Shown here: piece by piece, positions 7,514-15,292 of the stretch
Numbering within the stretch: the first letter of the stretch is position 1
How the letters are laid out: each line of letters begins with the position of its first letter
DNA from: DASPPK01 sp041479575
GTDB taxonomy: Archaea > Thermoproteota > Bathyarchaeia > Bathyarchaeales > Bathycorpusculaceae
DNA: 20,407 bases
Assembly: GCA_041479575.1 (NCBI GenBank)
Contig: JBGOYH010000018.1
Coordinates: 1 to 20,407, forward strand
Direction of reading: 5' to 3'
The notes under the pieces: model-generated
What the model was told of the DNA's origin: nothing
What the model saw: the letters and a program-made list of their open reading frames with translations, nothing else
Databases searched by the model: none
Program-made: the position numbers and the translations under genes

Positions 7514-7730
7514 CTATTTGTTCTCCACTTGACATCATGTGGTGGGCGACTTCTTTGGCCCATTCTCCTGCTAATGGATTCTTGGCAATCTCACTTAAAT
7601 ACTCTTTCCAAGAAATACCCACTGCTTTCTCCCATTGCTCATACTTTGCGACGATGTTTCCATGTGCCTTTGCATGAAATAGGCAATAGCTGTTCACACC
7701 CGATTCTCTACCGCATATCGCACATTTCAA
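7482..7730 (-). CDS. Small zinc-binding protein, function unknown
   Basis: An 82-residue protein opening with CAICGRES and YCLFH, giving a C-x2-C-x9-C-x2-H set that likely binds one zinc ion. A helical, Trp-rich region follows (YEQWEKAVGISWKEYL, GEWAKEVAHHM). I do not recognise the family. It begins at TTG 7730, whose last two bases form part of the stop of the topoisomerase gene (TTGA overlap), and it overlaps the downstream OSTC-like gene by 32 bp. It is therefore a true member of a three-gene operon rather than a chance frame. Confidence 0.75.
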   Translation of the reverse strand: MKCAICGRESGVNSYCLFHAKAHGNIVAKYEQWEKAVGISWKEYLSEIAKNPLAGEWAKEVAHHMMSSGEQIDVKKRKEECL

Positions 7731-9799
7731 CTTCCTTCACGTCCTCTATTTGACGGGCATTCAGGGTTGAAGCATAAGATCCAAGGGCGTCTTTTCATTC
7801 TCACCTCGATCGTCGGCCAACTGCATTTCGGACATTTCTTTCCATCCAATCTCAGCGTGCCCTTTTGAGGAAGTGGGAATGAAGTTTTGCACAGTCCTTT
7901 GAAGTAGTTTGTGCAGCCGACGAAACGCTTGCCAGTCTTCCTTGAGTAGGTTACAATCAGTTTTCCAGTCTTGCACACAGGACAAGTGTCGATTGTTCTT
8001 TCTTCCAACTTTGCTTTTTCCAAAGCGTTGCCAAGCTGTTCGCCTATGGACTTCTCCTCTTTTTTCAGTCTTTCCAGAACTGGCTTTAGTATTTCAACAA
8101 CTTCGGTCAGAACCTCTTCTCTTTTCTCCTTGTTCTCTTGAATCCTGTTCATTTTCGTCTCAAGTTCCCTTGTGAGCGTTGTTGAAATGATTGTTGGGCA
8201 ATATCTTTCCAAAATTTCAGAAACTTCGAAGCCCAAGCCTGTCACTTTCATTCTTTCATCTTTAACGTATCCGCGGTCGTAAAGCGTCTGGATCGTGTCG
8301 GCTCTCGTCGCCTTCGTGCCTATTCCTGTCTTTTCCATCTCTCTGAGCAAACTGCTGGGGTTGTACCGTGATGGCGGCTCGGTGAGAAGGCTTTCCAACA
8401 CTATTCTTTTGATGTTGACAGGCTGTCCTTCCTTTATTGGCGGTAAAATGACTTCTTCAAATCTAACGTAAGGTTCATAATAATGCATCCACGCCTCTGT
8501 CAGTATTCTTCTTCCATCGAAGTAGAAATGATGTCCATCAACTGCTAAGCAGACTTTCATGCTTTGCTTTACTGCGGATTCACCGAAAACCGACATGAAC
8601 CTGCGGGCCACTAGGTCCCAGATTTTCCTTTCAGATGTTTCAAGACCTTTTTCTGGAAGGTTCCCCGTTGGATAAATCGCCGGGTGTGCCGGATCGTCTT
8701 TCTTTCCTTCGTTTGGTCTGAGCGTCTGTTGTGCAAGCAATTCTGAAGTGAGCCTTTTATATTCCTCAGCTTTGCTCAAATTCTTTAGTATCATCTTATA
8801 GCCGATTGTAGACGGGAGTTTTTGGCTGTCGGTTCTTGGGTAAGAGATTAACGCGTTTAGATACAACTGCTGAGCTATGCTCAGGGTGCGCCGCGGTGTG
8901 TACTTGAACAAGTTGTAAGCCTCATTCTGCAGTGTGCCCAGGTCAAAGGGAAAAGGCGGTGGTTGTATGAATTCTCTGACTTCGACTTCTTCGATCTGTC
9001 CTTTTTTGTTTTTGCAGGCATCTACGATTGCTTCTGCCTCTTTTCTAGTTTCAACTCTTTGTTTCTCGTACTTCGCTTCAAAAAGTTGGCCGTTTATCTC
9101 AACTTTGGCTTTGATCTGCCAGTAGGGTGTTGGGACAAAGGTCTTGATGTCTTCTTCTCTTGTTACCAGAAACTTGAGGGTCGGACCCTGAACCCTGCCA
9201 GTGCTTATTGTTGCATATCTGCCACTCCAATTTTCCGTTGCGTTTGTTAGGGCTCGGGAAAGGTTTATTCCATAGAGCCAATCAACCTCGTGTCTTGTCC
9301 GCCCAGCTTCTATCAAACCAAAATCCAGATGAGGTAGTGGTTCAGCATAGGATTTTTCAAGTTCCTGCTTTGTGAGTGTCGAGTATTTCATGCGTTTTGA
9401 CATCTGCTCCTTGTTGCCGCAAGCATATTTCAGTATGCAATACCCGATGATGCATCCTTCCACGTCGTAGTCACAAGCGTCTATGAAGATTTCAGCCTCT
9501 TTCGCCAGTTTCGTGATTGTCTGAAGCCAACTGCGAATTCTAGTTGCCTTCCTTTCGGCGACATAACGAGGTACCCATTTGAAGGTGAAGACAGGGTAGC
9601 TTCTTCCTTTTTGTTCGCCAGTAATGGTATACAGATGCCCTAGCGCTGGAACGACGACTATTTCTCTGCCACGTCGGGCAACGTAGTAAGGTACGTTGTT
9701 GTCATACAGTCTCTGTGGGTTTTCTTTCTCGTCAAGGGCTGAGGCGATTCTCAGGGCAGCATCTGGTTTCTCTGTGATAATTAGGACGTGTTTACTCAT
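7727..9799 (-). CDS. topA: DNA topoisomerase IA, archaeal type
   Basis: A 690-residue type IA topoisomerase that relaxes negative supercoils through a 5'-phosphotyrosine. The TOPRIM domain at the N-terminus has the Glu in IITEKP and the metal-binding acidic cluster DACDYDVEG (107-115). The catalytic Tyr is Y320 in LISYPRTDSQ. After the toroidal core come two zinc-ribbon-like segments in the last 85 residues (CPVC...GC...C and CPKC...C...C), as in many archaeal enzymes. The usual DxDREGE cluster appears as DYDVEGC, with Val and Cys replacing Arg and Glu. The gene is first of a tight operon with a zinc protein and the OSTC-like gene. ATG 9799 lacks a strong Shine-Dalgarno. No reverse-gyrase helicase part is present. 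Confidence 0.93.
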   Translation of the reverse strand: MSKHVLIITEKPDAALRIASALDEKENPQRLYDNNVPYYVARRGREIVVVPALGHLYTITGEQKGRSYPVFTFKWVPRYVAERKATRIRSWLQTITKLAKEAEIFIDACDYDVEGCIIGYCILKYACGNKEQMSKRMKYSTLTKQELEKSYAEPLPHLDFGLIEAGRTRHEVDWLYGINLSRALTNATENWSGRYATISTGRVQGPTLKFLVTREEDIKTFVPTPYWQIKAKVEINGQLFEAKYEKQRVETRKEAEAIVDACKNKKGQIEEVEVREFIQPPPFPFDLGTLQNEAYNLFKYTPRRTLSIAQQLYLNALISYPRTDSQKLPSTIGYKMILKNLSKAEEYKRLTSELLAQQTLRPNEGKKDDPAHPAIYPTGNLPEKGLETSERKIWDLVARRFMSVFGESAVKQSMKVCLAVDGHHFYFDGRRILTEAWMHYYEPYVRFEEVILPPIKEGQPVNIKRIVLESLLTEPPSRYNPSSLLREMEKTGIGTKATRADTIQTLYDRGYVKDERMKVTGLGFEVSEILERYCPTIISTTLTRELETKMNRIQENKEKREEVLTEVVEILKPVLERLKKEEKSIGEQLGNALEKAKLEERTIDTCPVCKTGKLIVTYSRKTGKRFVGCTNYFKGLCKTSFPLPQKGTLRLDGKKCPKCSWPTIEVRMKRRPWILCFNPECPSNRGREGS

Positions 9800-9976
9800 G
9801 CTCGTACAAGCCGCTCATTCATCTTTGTACTATTTTGTTTCTAAGTAAAAGCTTGAATGAAATTAAGATTTTGCCTAGTGCACAGTTTTCAGTCTTTGGT
9901 ATAGCTGCTCTCTAGCAACCGATAAATATGTCAGGGTCATTCTAATTTCTCTGTCATCGCAAGGAGTACAGTTGTT
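9800..9976. promoter_or_regulatory. Divergent intergenic region with TATA-like box for the zinc-ribbon/gcvT unit
   Basis: A 177-bp gap between divergent genes. GATAAATATG at 9921-9930 is a plausible box for the rightward unit, predicting transcription start near 9950 and a leader of about 25 nt that contains AAGGAG. On the other strand only weak AT-rich matches precede topA. No RNA gene or repeat was seen. Confidence 0.4.
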
Positions 9977-10141
9977 ATGCCTCAACGCGTTGCTTGTCAA
10001 GGGTGCGGTCAAATTCTGTATGACGGTCCTGATCTTCGGCCTCCTGATGAAATTCTACACGAGCATGAAGGGAAATGTCCGAAGTGTGGGAAGAAACTGT
10101 CGTTGGTACCGATTGATGTGGACGTGAAACCAATTAGGTAA
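9977..10141 (+). CDS. 54-residue zinc-ribbon protein
   Basis: A short gene with AAGGAG about 11 nt upstream. The protein has two CxxC knuckles, CQGC near residue 7 and CPKC near residue 34, spaced as in a zinc ribbon, with a conserved-looking LRPPDEILHEHEG insert between them. Small single-ribbon proteins of this kind are common in archaea, but I know no function for this one. It lies 22 bp before gcvT and has the only visible promoter of the pair, so the two are probably co-transcribed. Confidence 0.75.
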   Translation: MPQRVACQGCGQILYDGPDLRPPDEILHEHEGKCPKCGKKLSLVPIDVDVKPIR

Positions 10142-10163
10142 TGTTCTAGTGGGGAGAACAATC

Positions 10164-11312
10164 ATGGCTGATAAAGCCCGCCGAACACAGCTGTATGAAA
10201 TGCATCTGAAAACAGCCAAGATCACGGTCTTCGCAGGTTTTGAAATGCCACTTTACTACAAGGACATTGCACCTGAGCATCTAGCCGTGCGAAACAATGT
10301 CGGCATCTTCGACATAAGTCACATGGGGCGGGCTACAGTTTCAGGCGCGGATTCAGAACGCTTTCTAAACTACGTAATAACAAATGACGTTTCAACACTG
10401 GCACCCAGCAGTGCGCAGTATTCAGTTATGTGTACCGAAACCGGCGGCATAGTCGACGACTTTGTCGTGTACCGGCTGGAAAAAGAGAAGTTTCTTGTAG
10501 TCTTCAACGCTGGCAACCGCGAAAAAGACTACAACTGGTTCACAAAGAATGCGAAGGAGTTCAATGTACGCATCGATGACGTGTCCGATAACGTTGCTAT
10601 GTTTGCTGTTCAAGGTCCGAACGCAGAAAAGACGCTTCAGAAAATCTCCAGCGAAGACCTGAGCAAAATCGGCAGGTTCAAATGTGGCCATTCACGACTT
10701 GCTGGTGTAGAAGTTTTCCTTGCCCGCACAGGCTATACGGGAGAAGACGGCTTTGAAGTCTTCGTATGGGATGCGTCGCTTTCTAGGCCGGATCCTGCCG
10801 TAAAGCTTTGGACTGCAATTCTTGAAGCCGGAGAGAGTTATGGAATAGAACCATGCGGTCTGGGAGCCCGGGATACCTTGCGGCTTGAAGCTGGACTTTG
10901 CCTGTATGGAAACGACATTGACGAGAACACAACGCCTATAGAAGCAGGCCTCGGCTTCGTTGTGAAACTGCAAAAGGACAGATTCATCGGAAAAGAGGTG
11001 TTGCTGAAACAGAAAACCGAGGGACCAAAGCGCAAGCGTATAGGCATAAAAATGATGGAGCACGGGATTCCGCGACTAGGTTTTGAAATCCACTTAACCA
11101 ATGGAGAAAAGATAGGTCAACTGACAAGCGGAACCTTTTCTCCGCTTCTCAAAAGCGGCGTTGGCATGGGATATGTAGAAACATCTCACGCTTTGGAAGG
11201 TGCGCTTGTAAACGTGAACATACGGAGTAAAATGTCGAAGGCGAAGATAGCTGCGTTTCCGCTTTACGATCCTGAAAAATATGGATACAAACGAAAGACC
11301 ATAGTTGCGTGA
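10164..11312 (+). CDS. gcvT: Aminomethyltransferase, glycine cleavage system T protein
   Basis: A 382-residue folate-dependent T protein, which moves the aminomethyl carbon of glycine from lipoyl H protein to tetrahydrofolate or an archaeal equivalent and releases ammonia. Family marks are AGFEMPLYYKD, VGIFDISHMG, TGGIVDDFVVYR with the active-site-type Asp, AVQGPNA, RTGYTGEDGFEVF and LGARDTLRLEAGLCLYGNDI, followed by the C-terminal beta domain. The length is standard. ATG 10164 is preceded by GGGGAG at about 8 nt, so the upstream GTG is not needed. No P or H protein is visible nearby; they may lie elsewhere, or the protein may serve as a related aminomethyl or methyl transferase. The preceding zinc-ribbon gene probably shares its transcript. 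Confidence 0.93.
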   Translation: MADKARRTQLYEMHLKTAKITVFAGFEMPLYYKDIAPEHLAVRNNVGIFDISHMGRATVSGADSERFLNYVITNDVSTLAPSSAQYSVMCTETGGIVDDFVVYRLEKEKFLVVFNAGNREKDYNWFTKNAKEFNVRIDDVSDNVAMFAVQGPNAEKTLQKISSEDLSKIGRFKCGHSRLAGVEVFLARTGYTGEDGFEVFVWDASLSRPDPAVKLWTAILEAGESYGIEPCGLGARDTLRLEAGLCLYGNDIDENTTPIEAGLGFVVKLQKDRFIGKEVLLKQKTEGPKRKRIGIKMMEHGIPRLGFEIHLTNGEKIGQLTSGTFSPLLKSGVGMGYVETSHALEGALVNVNIRSKMSKAKIAAFPLYDPEKYGYKRKTIVA

Positions 11313-11345
11313 TATCTGTTTCATATTATTCGATTTTTGGAAAGG

Positions 11346-11353
11346 TATATATT
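11346..11353 (+). promoter_or_regulatory. TATA box for the STT3 operon
   Basis: TATATATT, preceded by purine-rich GAAAGG as expected for a BRE, predicts a start near 11377 and a leader of about 70 nt. AGGAG lies at 11431-11435. Confidence 0.5.
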
Positions 11354-11448
11354 GTCGGCGCTAGTCATGTCAACAATCCTTAAGTCCCCAGCTAACCGCA
11401 ACGAAAATAAAACACCTCAGGGAACTGTGTAGGAGAGATGAACCAAAA

Positions 11449-13695
11449 GTGAAGCTCAGCAACGTACTGTCCAGGGAACGATTCTCCAACGGCATAAAGA
11501 GCTTGGGGAAATTGAGAATAAAGACAACCCACAGTTCAATGATAACTTTTTCAGCTTTGCTGCTCATTCTTTTCATAGCTTTCACAATACGCGTATTGCC
11601 GTTGCGCTGGGAGATACAGTCCGGTGGACTGCATCTTTCTGAGTTTGACCCGTACTATCAGTATAGTCTGACAAAATATATGACAGACCACGGTCTACTT
11701 GCACCTTACTATCCAACGCAATGGGTTGACACGCAACGCTGGTATCCTGATGGAATAAATATGGGGCTATCCTTCCCTTCACTGCCGATTACTGCGGCGG
11801 TGTTTTATGACATTACCAGGTTCCTAGGTTTCAATTTTGATGTGATGGGTTTCTGTTCGCTCGTGCCTGCGATAATGGGCACAATCGCCGTCTTCATAAT
11901 ATACTTCCTAGGAAAAGACATAGGAGGCAAGCCGGTCGGCTTGCTTGCGGCGCTGTTCTTAGCTTTGAACCCATCCTACATTCAACGAACCTCATTAGGC
12001 TTCTTTGACACCGAAGTGGTCGGTGTGGTCGCGCTCTTAGCTTTTAGTTTATTCTTTCTTAGGGCGATTGAGGAAGATAGACCTATCAGTTCGGTCGTCA
12101 TGTATTCACTCGGATCATCTGCAGCTCTAGCATACTTTGTTCTCGGATGGGGTGCAGCCTACTATCTAATAGATCTAACCGTGCTCTTCGTTTTCGTTCT
12201 GCTTATACTCAAAAGATATTCACGGCGATTACTTCTGGCGTACAGCATTACTTTCGGGCTCAGTTTGCTTCTGGCCATAAGCACCAGAACCGAAGTCGGT
12301 CCCAGCTACATGGTAGGCTCGACCATCCTGCCCGTCGCTGGAGTGTTTGTTCTGCTTGTTCTAAGCGAAATCGTGCATAACTTGACTTCGTCTAGAGAGA
12401 AGTTTTTGTTTGTCGTAGTATTCCTTGTAGCGTTAGTCGGCAGCTTTGTCGCGCTTTCATCATTAGGCTATATGGGAGCTATTTCTGGAAAGATTCTAAC
12501 GGTTCTGGATCCGTTCTTGCGAGGAGGCACACCACTTATCGAGTCTGTGGCTGAGCACAGAATTTCTTCTTGGGGTTCAATTTATTACGATCTTGGTATT
12601 GGAATTGTCTTCTTTGCTGTCGGCTTGTTCTTTGCTGCGCGGAATCTTACCACAAGAAATCTGTTCATGCTGCTGTTAGGTTTGACGACCCTTTATTTTG
12701 CAGCTTCAATGGTTCGTTTGCTGATCCTCTTGGCCATAGGGTTTGCTCTTCTGGCATCGGTCGGAATAGTGGGTATTTTGAAGCCTTTCGTGATGTTGCT
12801 AAAAGAACCACCGAGAATAACTGGCAAAAGAAGAATTGGGCTTGAGCGTGTAGGAAGAGAATTCAGCGGAGCCGCTGTCTTCCTCATATTTCTAATTCTG
12901 ATGAGTAACCTTGCCTTTTCACCACAGTCTGGTGGCGTTCCTAAAGTTTACAGGCAAGCTTACACGCCAGTCACAATCACAGTTGCGAGTCTTTCAGTAG
13001 TACCCAACCAGCCCGTCAGGGAGTGGCTGGACATGGTGAAGTACTTGAACGACAAGCAAAGCGCAGGGACCGTCGTATGCAGTTGGTGGGACTACGGATA
13101 TTGGCTGACCATAATGGGCAACGTCACATCACTCACTGACAACGCCACAATAAACAGCACTCAAATAGAAAACGTCGGGTTCATCTTCATGGCAAACGAG
13201 ACCTATTCACTGAACATGTTGAAGAAGTACAATACCCAATACATACTCGTGTTCATCACTTTTGATTATGGTGGCAACTGGATTGATTGGGCAGGCGGCG
13301 ACAACGGGAAATGGACTTGGATGGCAAAAATCTCAGGAAACGCCCAAAACCGACTCGTCAACATTGACCGTGCTATTGACGAGGCCTCTTCGTGGCAAAA
13401 TGAGACGACATTTGGCAACTTCACAGGGAGCACGTGGACATGGAATGATGTCGGCATGAGCTCAACAGTCTACAAGCTGATGAGCTATGCAAAGAACCGG
13501 TGGTGTCAAGTGAACAGTGTGACAGATCCTAATGCAGCAAACGTCTCTGTGCCGATTTACTTCACGGAAGAGTTCTTCTCAGGGGAAACTCTCAGGCCGA
13601 CTGATTCACAAAACAAGTATGGTGGACTTGTTCCGTTGGTTGCTCTGTACAAAATTGACTGGCAAAAATACTATCAAGACTATCCACCTGCTTAA
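11449..13695 (+). CDS. aglB: Oligosaccharyltransferase STT3/AglB
   Basis: A 748-residue membrane enzyme that transfers a dolichol-linked glycan to Asn in N-x-S/T sequons. The N-terminal two-thirds carries about a dozen hydrophobic helices. External-loop acidic motifs EFDPYYQY and FFDTE fit the metal-binding sites, and VAEHRISSWG fits the mobile-loop Glu motif. The C-terminal domain opens with the hallmark SWWDYGYWL, which recognises the sequon hydroxyl, followed by SLTDNATIN. The start is GTG 11449; the next in-frame ATG lies at the first helix and would remove a basic cytosolic tail. AGGAG is 13 nt upstream, further than usual, and a four-codon ATG frame ends in overlap with this GTG. It is followed 15 bp later, in the same reading frame, by a DPAGT1-like gene. 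Confidence 0.93.
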   Translation: MKLSNVLSRERFSNGIKSLGKLRIKTTHSSMITFSALLLILFIAFTIRVLPLRWEIQSGGLHLSEFDPYYQYSLTKYMTDHGLLAPYYPTQWVDTQRWYPDGINMGLSFPSLPITAAVFYDITRFLGFNFDVMGFCSLVPAIMGTIAVFIIYFLGKDIGGKPVGLLAALFLALNPSYIQRTSLGFFDTEVVGVVALLAFSLFFLRAIEEDRPISSVVMYSLGSSAALAYFVLGWGAAYYLIDLTVLFVFVLLILKRYSRRLLLAYSITFGLSLLLAISTRTEVGPSYMVGSTILPVAGVFVLLVLSEIVHNLTSSREKFLFVVVFLVALVGSFVALSSLGYMGAISGKILTVLDPFLRGGTPLIESVAEHRISSWGSIYYDLGIGIVFFAVGLFFAARNLTTRNLFMLLLGLTTLYFAASMVRLLILLAIGFALLASVGIVGILKPFVMLLKEPPRITGKRRIGLERVGREFSGAAVFLIFLILMSNLAFSPQSGGVPKVYRQAYTPVTITVASLSVVPNQPVREWLDMVKYLNDKQSAGTVVCSWWDYGYWLTIMGNVTSLTDNATINSTQIENVGFIFMANETYSLNMLKKYNTQYILVFITFDYGGNWIDWAGGDNGKWTWMAKISGNAQNRLVNIDRAIDEASSWQNETTFGNFTGSTWTWNDVGMSSTVYKLMSYAKNRWCQVNSVTDPNAANVSVPIYFTEEFFSGETLRPTDSQNKYGGLVPLVALYKIDWQKYYQDYPPA

Positions 13696-13710
13696 TGGAG
13701 AAACGTACAC

Positions 13711-14607
13711 TTGTTTCCGAAAGTTCCTGACATACATAAGTCAAACAAGCCCTTGATTCCTAATGGTTTAGGCGTCATCTACGTTCTCGCAAGCGTTGTG
13801 TATCTTTTTCTCATCTATTTTTTCAACGTGATCGACGGCTCAAACAGTGTATCTCGATCTTTAGACTTGGCAGTTTTGGCACCTCTAATACTTGCGGTCT
13901 GCATACTTTTTGGTGGTTTCATGGGGATGCTAGACGATTGGATTGATCTAAAATGGCGTTACAAGGCTTTTCTGCCTATTGTCGCAGCGATTCCGCTGAT
14001 GTCTTTCGCTTACGCGTTCCAGCTACGATCTTCGGTGACTATACCTTTTGTAGGAATGAAGGACCTTGGAGTTTACTACTATTTCATAATAATCCCTGTG
14101 CTGGTTACGATTTTTACAAACACCGTGAATATGCTTGGCGGATTGAATGGACTTGAAACGATTTGCCCCGCGATAGTTCTGATCGGTCTCATGGTAATGT
14201 CGATTTCGAACGCCAACCTGCTCTATGTGCCTTTGTTGATTTGGTTGATACTGAGCGCGTTCAACTTCACTGGCCGAATTTTCGTTGGCAACACGGGTTC
14301 GTTTGCTATTGGAATGACTTTGGCTTCATTCGCAATCATTTCTGACTTGAAGTATGATCTCGCAATTTCTCTTCTTCCATACATTTTCAATTCGTGTCTG
14401 ATTCTGCTCACTTTCTTCCTTTTTAGAAAGAAGGCAAGTCTCTCTTTTGACGGGAAGAAACTGTTTTCAGATCACCGAAGGAGTCTTGTAACCCTAATAT
14501 CCTACAATCGTCCTCTCACCGAACGGCAATTGGTAATAATAATCTCTCTCTTGTTTGTTCTGACAACCATTATATCGATAGTCTATAAGATTTTCGTTCT
14601 TCCGTGA
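13711..14607 (+). CDS. DPAGT1/Alg7-like polyprenyl-phosphate sugar-1-phosphate transferase (glycosyltransferase family 4)
   Basis: A 298-residue polytopic protein of the family that attaches GlcNAc-1-phosphate or a related sugar phosphate to dolichyl phosphate, the first step of N-glycan assembly. It is closer in pattern to eukaryotic DPAGT1 than to bacterial MraY/WecA: MLDDWIDLKWRYK (72-84), TNTVNMLGGLNGLE (136-149), RIFVGNTGSF (189-198) and a C-terminal RPLTERQL before the last helix. Two oddities stand out. The usual first helix and cytosolic segment (about 40-50 residues) are absent. FVGN also has Asn where DPAGT1 has the metal-ligand Asp of FVGD. The only available start is TTG 13711, with GGAG about 10 nt upstream, because the STT3 stop lies five codons earlier in the same frame. 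Function as initiating transferase is likely, not certain. Confidence 0.85.
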   Translation: MFPKVPDIHKSNKPLIPNGLGVIYVLASVVYLFLIYFFNVIDGSNSVSRSLDLAVLAPLILAVCILFGGFMGMLDDWIDLKWRYKAFLPIVAAIPLMSFAYAFQLRSSVTIPFVGMKDLGVYYYFIIIPVLVTIFTNTVNMLGGLNGLETICPAIVLIGLMVMSISNANLLYVPLLIWLILSAFNFTGRIFVGNTGSFAIGMTLASFAIISDLKYDLAISLLPYIFNSCLILLTFFLFRKKASLSFDGKKLFSDHRRSLVTLISYNRPLTERQLVIIISLLFVLTTIISIVYKIFVLP

Positions 14608-14641
14608 AAACCGAGAATCGATTCATCTGCGAGGACACATC

Positions 14642-14649
14642 TTATATAT
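14642..14649 (+). promoter_or_regulatory. TATA box for the queT-like transcript
   Basis: TTATATAT predicts a start near 14668-14674, just before the structured leader. This argues that the leader is the 5' end of the queT-like message rather than the tail of the upstream operon. Confidence 0.5.
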
Positions 14650-14669
14650 GGCGAAGGTTATCGACTTAG

Positions 14670-14740
14670 TCGTTCGGCGGGTGAGCGGGCCTCCGCCCGA
14701 TCCGCCTTAGAAACCACGGGTTTCGGAGGCAATGAAGATG
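14670..14740 (+). promoter_or_regulatory. Structured mRNA leader, candidate translational riboswitch
   Basis: The predicted leader folds into two hairpins. Hairpin 1 pairs GGCGGG (14676-14681) with TCCGCC (14701-14706), and inside it CGGGC (14686-14690) with GCCCG (14695-14699), leaving loop CTCC (14691-14694). Hairpin 2 pairs GAAACC (14710-14715) with GGTTTC (14719-14724) around a three-base loop, and abuts the Shine-Dalgarno GGAGG (14725-14729). The loop CTCC is complementary to GGAG of that site, and the wider GCCTCCG (14689-14695) to CGGAGGC (14724-14730). A pseudoknot or an alternative helix could thus hide the ribosome site. No U-tract follows, so a terminator is unlikely. It matches no riboswitch consensus I can recall. 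The ligand is unknown; a deazapurine is a guess from the downstream gene. Confidence 0.55.
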
Positions 14741-15283
14741 AGATTTGACAGTAGAGATTTGGTACTGGCTAGCGTTTTCGCCGCATTGTACGTTGTAATT
14801 AACGTAGTGCAGATGGTTATGATTGGTAACCCAACAATTTATGGGCCAATTCAACTGCGTCTGGCGGATTGTCTAATACCGCTTGCTGCCCTGCTTGGTT
14901 TCCCTGTCGTTGGTGGAGTGACGGTTGGTTGTTTTCTTACGAATGCCTATTATTTCATAGGAGTTCAAGATGTGATTCTCGGTCCGATAGCAAATTTGGT
15001 GGCAGCAAGCGTTATTTTCTTTCTGAGAAGAAATCGTTTCGTTGCTTGCGTTCTTGGAGCGCTTCCTGTAGGGCTCATAGTCGGTAGCTATCTCTGGATC
15101 TTCTTTCAGCCGCCTGAGGTGCTTAGCATTTTCCCGGTGTGGATCGCCATGATCGTAAGCATAACGTTGAGCAGTGTGATTTCAATAGCTGGTGTCGGTT
15201 ACACTTTATTATCGATTATTGACAGAAAAGGAATAATCGGGCCATTGAAATCAAGGGGTTTGAAGGTTGCTTCAGATCCTTGA
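14738..15283 (+). CDS. QueT-like ECF transporter substrate-binding membrane protein
   Basis: A 181-residue protein with about five or six hydrophobic helices. The segment from GPIQLRLADCLIPLAALLG through VGGVTVGCFLTNAYYF to DVILGPIANLVAA matches the pattern of the QueT family: an R in the first loop, GCFL-N, then D-x-x-x-G. QueT proteins are S components of energy-coupling-factor importers, linked in bacteria to queuosine precursors. In an archaeon the substrate could be a precursor of archaeosine, but other ligands are possible. No EcfA or EcfT gene is in the window. ATG 14738 stands 8 nt from GGAGG, whereas ATG 14732 is only 2 nt away, so the second is preferred. It ends 9 bp from the convergent polB. 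Confidence 0.78.
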   Translation: MRFDSRDLVLASVFAALYVVINVVQMVMIGNPTIYGPIQLRLADCLIPLAALLGFPVVGGVTVGCFLTNAYYFIGVQDVILGPIANLVAASVIFFLRRNRFVACVLGALPVGLIVGSYLWIFFQPPEVLSIFPVWIAMIVSITLSSVISIAGVGYTLLSIIDRKGIIGPLKSRGLKVASDP

Positions 15284-15292
15284 CGACCTTGG

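Noticed and set aside
14676..14724. Intrinsic terminator of the STT3 operon
   Set aside because: The GC-rich hairpins have no following T tract, and a TATA box sits just upstream of them. Regulation of the downstream gene is more likely.
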